DNA of 57,827 bases from Thermoplasmatota archaeon (GTDB taxonomy: Archaea; Thermoplasmatota; Penumbrarchaeia; Penumbrarchaeales; Penumbrarchaeaceae): contig JALOTP010000007.1 in NCBI GenBank assembly GCA_025457865.1, forward strand, positions 1 to 57,827, in the 5' to 3' direction. Below are positions 8,325 to 16,417 of the stretch, piece by piece (position 1 is the stretch's first letter; each line of letters starts with the position of its first letter). The notes beneath the pieces were generated by a model. The model was given only the letters and a program-made list of their open reading frames with translations, was not told the origin of the DNA and did not search any database. Both the position numbers and the translations under genes were made by a program.

Positions 8325-9560
8325 ATGAACGGCATAAAGGAAATGGACACGGCCATAGAGGATATGAAGGGAGAGATGACAGCCTTCGCAAGGGAGGTCC
8401 TATCGCTCCCGGCCATCGCCCCCGAGTCAGGCGGGACCGGAGAGCTGGAGAAGGCCTCAAGGATTCTAGAACTTATCTCGGACTGGGGTTTCGACTCTGT
8501 GGAGCGTTACGATGCCCCTGACGACAGGGTCCCTTCGGGAATAAGGCCGAACATCGTCCTCAGGATCAAGGGAAAGGACCCATCCCTCCCTAAGCTCTGG
8601 ACCTTCGTCCATATGGATGTCGTCCCCCCCGGTGACTTGAAAAAATGGACCGGTGATCCCTGGACCCTGAGAGTGGATGGGGACCGGCTTATTGCACGAG
8701 GGATAGAGGACAACGGTCAGGCCCTTGTCAGCTCGTTGTTCGCCGCTAGGACGGTCCTAAAGGGCAAGGTGAGGCCGGAACGGGATATCTGCATCTGTCT
8801 CGTTTCGGACGAGGAGGTCGGTTCAGCCAAGGGCATGGTCTTCCTCGTGAACGAGCACAGGGGCCTCTTCTCGGAAAGGGACCTCTTCATCGTCCCCGAT
8901 GCGGGAGAGCCCGATGGCTCACTGATAGAGGTATCCGAGAAGTCCATAGCTTGGATCAAGGTAAGTACCTACGGTAAACAGGTCCATGCATCCATCCCCA
9001 ACAAGGGCATTAATGCTAACCTTGCGGCAATGAGGTTCCTTGTCACCATGCACGATGAGCTGAAGGAACGTTACCCTCTGAAGGACGAACTCTTCGATCA
9101 TCCGTTCTCTTCATTCGTACCCACAAAGAGGGAACCGAACGTTCCGAACGTCAACACCATCCCGGGGGAGGATGTGAGCTATTTCGATTCCAGGATACTT
9201 CCCCAGTACGATCCCGACGAGGTATTCTCTTACCTTAGATCGAGGGCTGACGATTTCGAGAGGGAGCAGGGGGTGAGGATAGAGCTTGAGAAGCTCCAGT
9301 TCGAAAGGGCGGCCCCGCCGACCCCGCCGGACCACCCCGTGGTCGGAATGCTCAAGAAGGCGGCCAAAGAGGTCTACGGCGTCGATGCGACGGCCAGGGG
9401 GATCGGTGGCGGGACCTGTGCAGGCATATTGAGACGAGCGGGGTTCCCCGCCGCCGTCTGGTCGAGGATAGAGGAAACGGCCCATATGCCCGACGAGACG
9501 GCGCTCCTAAGCAATTACCTTGGGGACTGCCGGGTCTTCCTTAGGTTGTTCCTCAGCTGA
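8325..9560 (+). CDS. M20-family metallopeptidase (ArgE/DapE/carboxypeptidase type)
   Basis: A 411-residue M20 peptidase. Metal and catalytic motifs are present: HMDVVPPGD (about 96-104), the GIEDNGQ region with its bridging Asp (about 126-132), SDEEVGS with the general base and metal Glu pair (about 160-166), VPDAGEP (about 188-194), and GIGGGTCAGILRRAG near 364 leading to a C-terminal His in EETAHMP. The central lid domain (about 205-320) is retained. It likely removes an amino acid or acyl group from a peptide or N-acyl amino acid; the exact substrate (succinyl-DAP, acetylornithine, dipeptides) cannot be read. GGGGTG lies seven bases upstream of the ATG. The 3' end overlaps the convergent Nudix gene by eight bases. 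Confidence 0.88.
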   Translation: MNGIKEMDTAIEDMKGEMTAFAREVLSLPAIAPESGGTGELEKASRILELISDWGFDSVERYDAPDDRVPSGIRPNIVLRIKGKDPSLPKLWTFVHMDVVPPGDLKKWTGDPWTLRVDGDRLIARGIEDNGQALVSSLFAARTVLKGKVRPERDICICLVSDEEVGSAKGMVFLVNEHRGLFSERDLFIVPDAGEPDGSLIEVSEKSIAWIKVSTYGKQVHASIPNKGINANLAAMRFLVTMHDELKERYPLKDELFDHPFSSFVPTKREPNVPNVNTIPGEDVSYFDSRILPQYDPDEVFSYLRSRADDFEREQGVRIELEKLQFERAAPPTPPDHPVVGMLKKAAKEVYGVDATARGIGGGTCAGILRRAGFPAAVWSRIEETAHMPDETALLSNYLGDCRVFLRLFLS

Positions 9561-9993
9561 GCCGGGGTATAAGGACCTCCCTGAGCCCGACATCCGCCTC
9601 TACCAGATCGAGAGAGGAAAAAGCATTGACATCGAACCATCCAACCTCACCCCCTTCCAGCGCTTGGGGCTCTCCCTCAAGGATGATGCAATCGAAGAAG
9701 AGTATGACCACATGACGTTCGTTCCCTTCCCTGGAATAGACATGGGATGCCAGGTGGACAAAGGGGCCTACCTCTGCCCTGATCCCCAACTCCTCCTTCA
9801 GCTCCCTCATGAGCGATCCCTGCGGGGATTCTCCGAAATCCACCTTTCCACCCGGGAACTCCCATTTGAGAGGTTCGAACCGTGAATCCGCCACCCTCCT
9901 GTCAAGAAGCACCCTGCCTTCCCTGATGATGACGCCGGCGGTGACGAGCAGCGGACGGTCTTCCATGGCCCTGTCAGGCACCAGGACGCTCAT
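9553..9993 (-). CDS. Nudix hydrolase (MutT-like)
   Basis: A 146-residue Nudix protein. The Nudix box runs from Gly49 through GESPQG to RELKEELGI: the G-x5-E-x7-RE-U-x-EE-x-G-U pattern is complete (E55, R63, E64, E67, E68). The overall MutT/8-oxo-dGTPase look (sequence PLKWEFPGGK before the box) suggests a nucleoside-triphosphate substrate. It lies 13 bases downstream of the thiamine-binding gene on the same strand, so a thiamine-phosphate analogue is another option. The second Met at residue 10 (9966) is an alternative start. Confidence 0.88.
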   Translation of the reverse strand: MSVLVPDRAMEDRPLLVTAGVIIREGRVLLDRRVADSRFEPLKWEFPGGKVDFGESPQGSLMRELKEELGIRAEVGPFVHLASHVYSREGNERHVVILFFDCIILEGEPQALEGGEVGWFDVNAFSSLDLVEADVGLREVLIPRLS

Positions 9994-10006
9994 AATGATT
10001 GCCGCC

Positions 10007-10306
10007 CTATACCGGTCCTGATCCCATTGATGCCAACTTCGAAGCCATAGTGATGTCCTTGTCGTACCTGATATCGACCTTTAGGGACAGGGATATCCTT
10101 TGAGCGCCCTCGTCCCGGACCGCTTCAACGGCCTTGCTGGCCGCTTCGAACAACCCTTCCAGGTCCGGGGATTCTACTACGGTCCCCATAGTGGTGACCT
10201 GGTAACATAGACCCGTGGCTTTGACAGCCTGGATGGCCTTTTTCACATACCTTGAAAGGGACGGACCCTTGTCCATAGGCGAAACTATTAAGAAACCGAT
10301 GTACAT
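10007..10306 (-). CDS. MTH1187-family thiamine-binding protein
   Basis: A 99-residue protein of the DUF77/MTH1187 (YkoF-related) family, small ferredoxin-like proteins that bind thiamine or hydroxymethylpyrimidine in the cytoplasm. Landmarks are the start MYIGFLIVSP, the AIQAVKATGL helix, the YQVTTMGTVVES strand and the closing VDIRYDKD. The frame extends upstream, but the family begins at this methionine, which fixes the start at 10306. It leads a two-gene unit with the Nudix hydrolase. Its promoter region (10307-10410) is shared with the divergent gene at 10411. Confidence 0.85.
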   Translation of the reverse strand: MYIGFLIVSPMDKGPSLSRYVKKAIQAVKATGLCYQVTTMGTVVESPDLEGLFEAASKAVEAVRDEGAQRISLSLKVDIRYDKDITMASKLASMGSGPV

Positions 10307-10410
10307 ATTCGACCCCGGGCCGGAAATGGGATGGCACACATAAAAAGGGTTTTATAAGGTTCGCTTATAACACCTGAAATATCCCCCACACGCAAGCTGG
10401 TGAGTTGAAC

Positions 10411-11790
10411 ATGGAGAAAGTGGTCGAAAAGGGCAGCTTCAAGATATCCGCGGAGATACTCCAGAAGAACGCAGCGAAGGCCTCCATCAGGGACCTGAAC
10501 GCGGAGTTCCAGCAGATGGGCGGCAAGGTCATTCACAAGACATCGAAGAAGGGGGATAACTACCAGCTATCCCACCAGGACGAGGCATATCTCGAGCAGT
10601 TCAGGGTCCGCCTGTTCAAGGAGCTGGGGCTCATCGATGATAAGGCATCGCCGGAGAAAGGGAAGAAAAAGGGAACGGACCACCCCCAGGTCGAGGAAGC
10701 TCCCCTTCCCCAGGAAACTCCGAAGGCCCCCCCTCCTCGCTATGGCGATAAGTACCCCATGAGGAGGGGATGGAACGTGAGGAGCCCTGCGGAGTTCAAG
10801 CAGGGCAAGTTCACCAAGGAGGATGTCCTTCAAGCGGAAGGGACCCCTCCAGAAAGGGAAGGGACCGATGGTCCGGTCCCTGGACCAGGGACGGATGTGA
10901 TTAGAGATGGTCCTCCCTCAGGGCCCAGAGGTCAGAGGCTGCGTGGTCCACCAAGGGAGGACAATAAGGGGGAACGTGTGAGCTACCACAAACCGGGTCC
11001 TGGGAAGACCTATGTAGAAAGGCCCGAAACTCCGCCGGTCCGGTCCTCCAATGAGTGGAGGCCCGAACCCAGAGAGGACACGGACTTCGAGGACGAGAAC
11101 GATACCATCGGGGCAAAATCCTTCGATGACAGGTGGGGCGACACCACAGATTACCTGGAGATCATCGAAGAGGCGCTGAATGCGGGAGCGGTGGATGATG
11201 GGGATATAATCAGGTTCGCTTACCAGAAGAAGGCACCTGAGGATAGGATCAAGAGGCTCAAGAAGCTGCTCTGGGACAGCAGGTGCACAGGGGCAAGGAC
11301 CAACTGTCCCCACAACAAGAAGAAGTTCAGGTTCGAGGAGCTCATGAAGGTATGCTCCGGAGAAGTGGAGGGCTGGGACAATATAGACTCCCCCTTCATT
11401 CGGTTCCTGGGACAATGGGAGAAGAACGTGGAGAAGATGTACGGACCGTTCCAGAACCGAACGATCGATGTCGAGGGCAAGATCAGTTCCTTCAAACCCG
11501 TTTACAGGAAAGGCCATGAGCATCTCAAGCTCCTTATCTATGACACCCTTGTCAAGGATGTCGAGAAGGGGGGGGCCTCCAAGGTGACAAGGAAGTTCTG
11601 GGTCAGGATAGATTTCACGGATTGGAACCGGTTCACGGGCTCGAACAAGGTCCATGTCGAAGACATCGTCAAGCTCAGGGGAAAATGTATTCTCGACAGT
11701 TATTTCCATGATCATTGGATAGTAGAGGTTACCTCTCTGGAGGTCCTCAAAGAGGGCGATGGCGAGGTCATATCCGCCCCTATGGTCTGA
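10411..11790 (+). CDS. Unrecognised protein with a Cys cluster and OB-fold-like C-terminus
   Basis: A 459-residue soluble protein that I cannot place in a family. Three parts are visible: a charged helical N-terminus (1-75), a long Pro/Gly/Arg/Glu-rich disordered stretch (about 80-240), and a folded C-terminus. The latter has an alpha-helical segment with Cys292, Cys299, His301 and Cys315, a possible metal site. From about 350 it has alternating strands (RTIDVEGKISSFKPV, KFWVRIDF, DIVKLRGKCIL) that resemble an OB fold. Nucleic-acid binding is therefore plausible but unproven. The ATG at 10411 is preferred over the upstream TTG because GGTGA lies seven bases ahead of it. TATA-like TTATAA elements occur at about 10350 and 10364. 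It stands alone, converging on the pilin-like gene. Confidence 0.75.
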   Translation: MEKVVEKGSFKISAEILQKNAAKASIRDLNAEFQQMGGKVIHKTSKKGDNYQLSHQDEAYLEQFRVRLFKELGLIDDKASPEKGKKKGTDHPQVEEAPLPQETPKAPPPRYGDKYPMRRGWNVRSPAEFKQGKFTKEDVLQAEGTPPEREGTDGPVPGPGTDVIRDGPPSGPRGQRLRGPPREDNKGERVSYHKPGPGKTYVERPETPPVRSSNEWRPEPREDTDFEDENDTIGAKSFDDRWGDTTDYLEIIEEALNAGAVDDGDIIRFAYQKKAPEDRIKRLKKLLWDSRCTGARTNCPHNKKKFRFEELMKVCSGEVEGWDNIDSPFIRFLGQWEKNVEKMYGPFQNRTIDVEGKISSFKPVYRKGHEHLKLLIYDTLVKDVEKGGASKVTRKFWVRIDFTDWNRFTGSNKVHVEDIVKLRGKCILDSYFHDHWIVEVTSLEVLKEGDGEVISAPMV

Positions 11791-11795
11791 GGGGG

Positions 11796-12278
11796 TCATC
11801 CCTCCAATCCCAATGTTGCCATGTGGGTCGTACCCATCATCATATGGGTGACTGAGATCACGAAGCTTCCCTCCGATAGGACCAAGGTTGACCCCCCCTC
11901 GGTGGTCATCACCGTCAAAGGCTGAGGTGCCATCCGTCTCTCCGCCCTGCCACTAATGACATAACGGATCAGATAGCTCTCGGAGGACCTTGGGTCTGCC
12001 ATACCGCCCACTTCTATCCTCTCAATATCGCAGCTCCCCCACCCCTTGAGCTCGATGCTCACCTCTACCCTGCTGCCAACACCGCCTGACATGACATCCT
12101 GGACCGAGGAGACCAGTTCGAAAAGCTCTGAGTCCAGCGCCCCTTCCGTTATTGTTGCGGATAGGTCCCCATAAGCGCTCCAGAAAACAGGGACCACCAA
12201 AGAGGTAAGGACCGCAGCTATCAGGAGCCTTACCGGTATATCGGAGACTCCCTCACGGTCAACGCACACACACCTCAT
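11796..12278 (-). CDS. Pilin-like single-span secreted protein
   Basis: A protein of about 160 residues. A short charged start ending in DREGVSDIPVR is followed by one hydrophobic helix (about residues 17-32) and then a mostly beta, extracytoplasmic domain. This matches the general plan of archaeal class III signal-peptide (type IV pilin/archaellin-like) proteins, whose helix packs the filament core. The cleavage site cannot be fixed. The start could be 12299; the Met at 12278 puts the helix at the usual distance. It lies 25 bases behind the FtsZ-like gene, with which it is probably co-transcribed. Confidence 0.6.
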   Translation of the reverse strand: MRCVCVDREGVSDIPVRLLIAAVLTSLVVPVFWSAYGDLSATITEGALDSELFELVSSVQDVMSGGVGSRVEVSIELKGWGSCDIERIEVGGMADPRSSESYLIRYVISGRAERRMAPQPLTVMTTEGGSTLVLSEGSFVISVTHMMMGTTHMATLGLEG

Positions 12279-12303
12279 CGATGCAGGAACGTGCTCCAAA
12301 TAT

Positions 12304-13299
12304 TTAACGATGGATGGGTGCGAAACCGCCTTCTACCAGCTGGGATGACCCAAGGACAGGGTCCGCCGGGCCAAGGCCGCTTTCTGTCATAAGGGTCGTT
12401 AGCGGTTCCGCCTGTTCGCTGGGGTTACCCTCCTCCTTCCGTATGATGAAACCCCTGACCGAACTCACAGCGTCTTCGACCGGATAGAACCCTATATGGG
12501 TATCCGCACGTCCTCCCATAAGCGCGGCAGTAAGCTTTCTCATCCTTTCAACGGTGGTTCCCCTGCCGACACCTATTAGGACCAGCACTGTACCGGCCCG
12601 AATCGGATGTAGGGGCGGGACCTTATCCAAGTCATCCGCTATGAAGTGTTGGACATAGTGGACCCCGCCCTCCTTCCTTAAAGCCTGGAGCGCGGATATG
12701 TCCATGGGCAGCGGTGCATCGCCCGAGAACACGGCCAAGAGCGCCCCAAGGAACGATATGAGCTTGTCCTCCGTCCATACCACTTCGGACGTATCGTGAC
12801 CTTCATCTCCGGACCCCAATGAAACCAGGCAACCGGGTCTTAGGGGGCCGTCGAGCATCACCTTGGTAATATGGGTGGTATCCGTTATGCTCTGCTCCAT
12901 ACTACCTCTCATTAGGACCGAGAACGATGGTCGGTCGGTCCTGATAAGAAGACCCCCGATCTCCGCAGACCCCGCAAGGCCTGTGGCCCCACCGGAGGAT
13001 GAGAGGAGTATGACCGGGGACCTTGACAGGAATACTGTTGCAATGTCCTCCATTTCCTTACGAAAGCATGCCCTGGCCATGTTGAGATTGCCACCGCACC
13101 CCTCCCCCCCCACCAAATCGCCACCAACTATCCTGACATTATCTGTTTCGATCCTTTCCTTGCTCCTCCTGTCCGTATCGAGGATCAGAAGGTCAGAGGA
13201 TGGGACCCCAACCAGTCGGGAGGCGATCTCTACCCCTAAACCCCCAATGCAGATAAGGATAGGTCCTCCCTTTCCCCCGTTAACTTCGAACGTCCCCAT
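12304..13299 (-). CDS. Divergent FtsZ/tubulin-superfamily GTPase-like protein
   Basis: A 331-residue protein with the order of FtsZ landmarks. T1-like CIGGLGVEIASRL lies at about 17-29, T2-like LDTDRR at 40-45, and T3-like GGEGCGGNLNMAR at 64-76. The signature T4 position reads SSGGATGLAGS at 101-111 (FtsZ: GGGTGTG). A T7-like MDISALQALRKEGG lies at 199-212 and keeps the synergy-loop aspartate. A C-terminal domain (about 265-318) has the VLIGVGRG...GRADTHIGFYP pattern that parallels FtsZ. The loops are degenerate, so nucleotide binding may be altered. It is not canonical FtsZ or CetZ and may belong to the FtsZ-like groups implicated in membrane remodelling. A TATA-like CCTATAAT at about 13322-13330 and GGTGA directly before the ATG support the start. 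Confidence 0.62.
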   Translation of the reverse strand: MGTFEVNGGKGGPILICIGGLGVEIASRLVGVPSSDLLILDTDRRSKERIETDNVRIVGGDLVGGEGCGGNLNMARACFRKEMEDIATVFLSRSPVILLSSSGGATGLAGSAEIGGLLIRTDRPSFSVLMRGSMEQSITDTTHITKVMLDGPLRPGCLVSLGSGDEGHDTSEVVWTEDKLISFLGALLAVFSGDAPLPMDISALQALRKEGGVHYVQHFIADDLDKVPPLHPIRAGTVLVLIGVGRGTTVERMRKLTAALMGGRADTHIGFYPVEDAVSSVRGFIIRKEEGNPSEQAEPLTTLMTESGLGPADPVLGSSQLVEGGFAPIHR

Positions 13300-13338
13300 T
13301 CACCAATGGAACGCTTCGGGTCCATTATAGGTTTTCCC

Positions 13339-13986
13339 TCAGGCCAGTAGGGATGAGACCTCTGTTGAGAGGATTTCGATATCGGTCACACCCACATGGG
13401 TCTTTGCGACCTTGCCGTTCTGGTCCAGGATATAAAGTGTGGGGATGGACCCTGCCGGGAAAGCCTCGTTGAAGGCCTGATTGGAGGCTGCGAATGGCCA
13501 GTCAGCGTTCTCGTCCGTCTTGAAACCCCTCAATAGCGTTGCGCTCTCCGAAAGATCTACACCGACGGATACGATCTCGACCCTGGAGGGGGAGAAGGTC
13601 TTACGGAGCTCCCTCAGTTCCTCCATCTGCAGCTTGCAAGGGCCGCACCAGGTAGCCATCATGTCCAGGACGACGACCCTGCCCTTGAGTTCGCTGAGCT
13701 TGAAAGTCCCACCCTCTATGTTCTCCAAGGGTATGGAGAGCGGTCCGGTCTGGACCCCGGTCCCAGGGTCGTTCTGAACGTTATCATCATCGACGGTCCC
13801 GTCCGCTCCGTCCGATCCGTGGTTCGAAAGATAGAGATATGCTGAACCCCCGACAATTAGGATCACGACAGCTATTACGGCGAGTGGCAGGAGCGCGGCC
13901 CTCTCCTTCTGGACATCGGCTCCATTCCCTGCCATGCGGGATGTTCGCTTCCTCTGCCTGGCCTTTCTCTTGTAGGAACTGCCCAT
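13339..13986 (-). CDS. Membrane-anchored TlpA-like thioredoxin
   Basis: A 215-residue protein. A basic N-terminus (KRKARQRKRT) and one transmembrane helix (about 33-53) anchor it with the domain outside. The rest (about 85-215) is a TlpA/ResA-type thioredoxin fold with the active site WCGPC near residue 112 and the cis-Pro region SIPTLYI near 184. It probably reduces or forms disulfides in secreted proteins or assists cytochrome maturation. A TATA-like element at 14008-14015 lies 26 bases from the ATG, indicating a leaderless message. The FtsZ-like gene follows after 39 bases. Confidence 0.88.
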   Translation of the reverse strand: MGSSYKRKARQRKRTSRMAGNGADVQKERAALLPLAVIAVVILIVGGSAYLYLSNHGSDGADGTVDDDNVQNDPGTGVQTGPLSIPLENIEGGTFKLSELKGRVVVLDMMATWCGPCKLQMEELRELRKTFSPSRVEIVSVGVDLSESATLLRGFKTDENADWPFAASNQAFNEAFPAGSIPTLYILDQNGKVAKTHVGVTDIEILSTEVSSLLA

Positions 13987-14068
13987 GTGATCAGATAATT
14001 GAGGGTGGATATAACGGATTAGGCGATAATGTCAGGGTCCGGTCCGTTGGCGGGAATTCTCCTATTGT

Positions 14069-14407
14069 TCAATTCCTTAGGGTCCAGTGGATGTTCACTA
14101 TCACGGTGTCTCGTGTTCGGACACTGACGCCCATTATGGCCATCAACGCTCCATCAAGCTCTATCAACCTCGGATATCTCTGTTCCATTATCTCCCTGAT
14201 GGTCTTTATGATGGTGACCTTCGAGTGCTCCTTCCTCGGATTATTGATATCTATATCGACCTGACGGTCTATGAACTCTGGGTTGTCAAGTTCACGGAAT
14301 ATCCCTATGTTCTGAAAGATGATCTTACCAGCCCCGTTATTCTTAAATGAGAAAATATCACATTTTTCTGTAATACCATCAATTAACATCAGATCGATAT
14401 TTGTCAT
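14069..14407 (-). CDS. Small conserved-looking unknown protein
   Basis: A 112-residue soluble protein, not recognised. It has no membrane segment or known motif. It is supported as a real gene by a clean AGGAG eight bases ahead of the ATG and by coding-like composition, in contrast to an opposite-strand frame (13839-14264) that looks random. The gene is clearly AT-richer than MutL and the thioredoxin on either side, which hints at a later arrival. It sits 57 bases downstream of mutL and could ride on its transcript. Confidence 0.65.
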   Translation of the reverse strand: MTNIDLMLIDGITEKCDIFSFKNNGAGKIIFQNIGIFRELDNPEFIDRQVDIDINNPRKEHSKVTIIKTIREIMEQRYPRLIELDGALMAIMGVSVRTRDTVIVNIHWTLRN

Positions 14408-14464
14408 TTGAAAAGCTCCTGGGCATGATAGGGTGGTTGAGGTTATTAAGTTTCAGGTAGTTCG

Positions 14465-16294
14465 TCAAAGGACCCTTCTGAACCACCTTTCCAGTATGCT
14501 TTGGGGGAGCCTTATCATAGTCGGCCTCCCGTGTGCACAGTGGAGGGGGACCTCGCATTCGAGCAGGGTCCTTATAAGGTCCTCCATCTCACGGAGAGAG
14601 AGGCCATGATGGGCCTTGATGGCGCCCCTGCAGGCGGTGAGGGCTATTATCTTCTCTTTCAAAGGCAGCTCCGGCATGAACGAAGGGTCTGGTGGTGAAC
14701 ATCCCTCATGCACCTCGACCCCGGAGAGCAGGTCCCTTATCACCTCATGACCCTCCATCCTGCCCATGAACCTGGGCAGACCTCTGACCACTATGGAGGA
14801 TGGTCCGAAATCCTCGAAGAGGAAACCCAGCTCCTTGAGGGCGGACCCCATGACCCCCAGGTTATCGATGGAGGTCTGGTCCAGCTCTATATGGACAGGG
14901 TCCAGGAGCTCCTGTGTGGATACCTTCCCGGTGATGTAGCGCTTTTTCAGCTCCTCGAGCCGGACCCTCTCATGGGCAGCATGTTGGTCCACCATCAGGA
15001 GGTCCGATCCCAGTTCGCACAGGATATACGAACGGTCCAGCTGACCTATGATCCTCAAAGGATGGGCGGATGCGTCCTCGGGGAGGGCCGGCGGTAGGCT
15101 TTCAGGGCCTTCCATGGACGGCACCTCATCGAATTCCGACCGGGTGCGCTCCATTTCCCGTAAAGCAACTGGGAGCTCGGACTGTCCGGGTCCGGATGAT
15201 ATTACCTTGACCATGGCTGGAGGCGGGGGCGGCCTCTCGATTCGGTCTGCAGCTCCTTCCTCTACCGTTCCTTCCTGTTTTGGGAAGGCGGCCTTCCTAG
15301 AGAATACTATGTCGGACACCGCCGTCTCAACGGCAAGTAGGACAGCCCTCTCCTCGGAGAACTTGACTAGCTCCTTGGCGGGATGGACGTTAACGTCCAA
15401 ACATTCCGAGGGTGGGACCAGATCCATGACCACCAACGGATACCTGCCCTTCATGAGCCTGGAGCCATAGCCCCGCCTGAGGGCATCTACTATGTTCCTG
15501 TTCCGGACGACCCTGCCCCTTACGGATACCGTAATCCCGGCCGACGTTGACCTTGACTCCCACGGGAGCGATATCAGTCCCGTGACACGGACGCTGCCAT
15601 AGCTTCTGTCGGGAAGCTCAAGGAGGGCCCTTGCCACCTTCGGTCCAAGGACCGCAGCGGCCCTGTCCCTCAGGTCCGTGCAGGGAGGGGATTCGAACCT
15701 CAGCTGGTCATCGACGTAGGCCCTGAACCCGACATCAGGTCTGGAGAGCATCGCCCTGCTGACAACATCCATGCACCTGGACCGTTCCGTTTGTACGCTC
15801 TTTAGGAACTTTTTCCTGGCTGGAACGTTCGCGAACAGGTCCGACACGGTGATGGTGGTCCCTTCCGGACAGCCCACCTCCTCCAGGACCGCTATCCTTC
15901 CGAAGGAGAGGATGATCCGAGTCCCTCCGCTTTCGACAGAACCCCTCTCCCTTGTGACCATCTCAACGCTCGAGATTGCTGATATGGAAGCGAGCGCTTC
16001 ACCCCTGAAGCCAAGTGTCCCTATGGTGGAGAGGTCCTCTATGGAAGAGAGTTTGGAGGTCGAGTGCCTTAGGAACGCCACCTCCGCATCCTCACGCGAC
16101 ATCCCGCAACCGTCGTCCGATACCATTATGCGTCCTATGCCCCCCCCATCGAGCCGGACCGCAATGTTCTTCGCGCGGGCATCCAGGGAGTTCTCCAAGA
16201 GCTCCTTGACGACGGAGGCCGGGGACTCCACCGCCTCACCCGCAGCTATCTTGCGGACCGTGCTGTCATCTAGGACCCTGATCCTGCGAACCAT
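14465..16294 (-). CDS. mutL: DNA mismatch repair protein MutL
   Basis: A 609-residue MutL. The N-terminal GHKL ATPase has ELLENSLDA, DDGCGM and GFRGEALASI; the transducer domain follows. After a proline/acidic linker (about 345-430) the dimerisation/endonuclease domain has DQHAAHERVRLEEL (the DQHAx2Ex4E nicking motif), ACRGAIKA, CAHGRPTMI and a closing FRRVL, so this is a strand-nicking MutL that needs no MutH. The frame is open to 16396, but homologs begin at MVRRIRVLDD (16294). MutS is not in the window. MutL occurs patchily in archaea and was often acquired from bacteria, so a transfer origin is possible. It diverges from the Lhr gene. Confidence 0.95.
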   Translation of the reverse strand: MVRRIRVLDDSTVRKIAAGEAVESPASVVKELLENSLDARAKNIAVRLDGGGIGRIMVSDDGCGMSREDAEVAFLRHSTSKLSSIEDLSTIGTLGFRGEALASISAISSVEMVTRERGSVESGGTRIILSFGRIAVLEEVGCPEGTTITVSDLFANVPARKKFLKSVQTERSRCMDVVSRAMLSRPDVGFRAYVDDQLRFESPPCTDLRDRAAAVLGPKVARALLELPDRSYGSVRVTGLISLPWESRSTSAGITVSVRGRVVRNRNIVDALRRGYGSRLMKGRYPLVVMDLVPPSECLDVNVHPAKELVKFSEERAVLLAVETAVSDIVFSRKAAFPKQEGTVEEGAADRIERPPPPPAMVKVISSGPGQSELPVALREMERTRSEFDEVPSMEGPESLPPALPEDASAHPLRIIGQLDRSYILCELGSDLLMVDQHAAHERVRLEELKKRYITGKVSTQELLDPVHIELDQTSIDNLGVMGSALKELGFLFEDFGPSSIVVRGLPRFMGRMEGHEVIRDLLSGVEVHEGCSPPDPSFMPELPLKEKIIALTACRGAIKAHHGLSLREMEDLIRTLLECEVPLHCAHGRPTMIRLPQSILERWFRRVL

Positions 16295-16417
16295 TCGGGA
16301 CTTGAACACCGGGACAAATATTAAGGGTTTCCAGTTGCTAGGGTCCATAGGTAGAGCGACTTGACCGGCGGTGAAGGCAGAGCGACCAATGACCATCTGG
16401 AAGATGGGATAGAGGGT

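Noticed and set aside
13839..14264. 141-residue plus-strand frame between the thioredoxin and the small unknown gene
   Set aside because: The opposite strand has a gene with a good AGGAG site, while this frame crosses both genes and has random composition.
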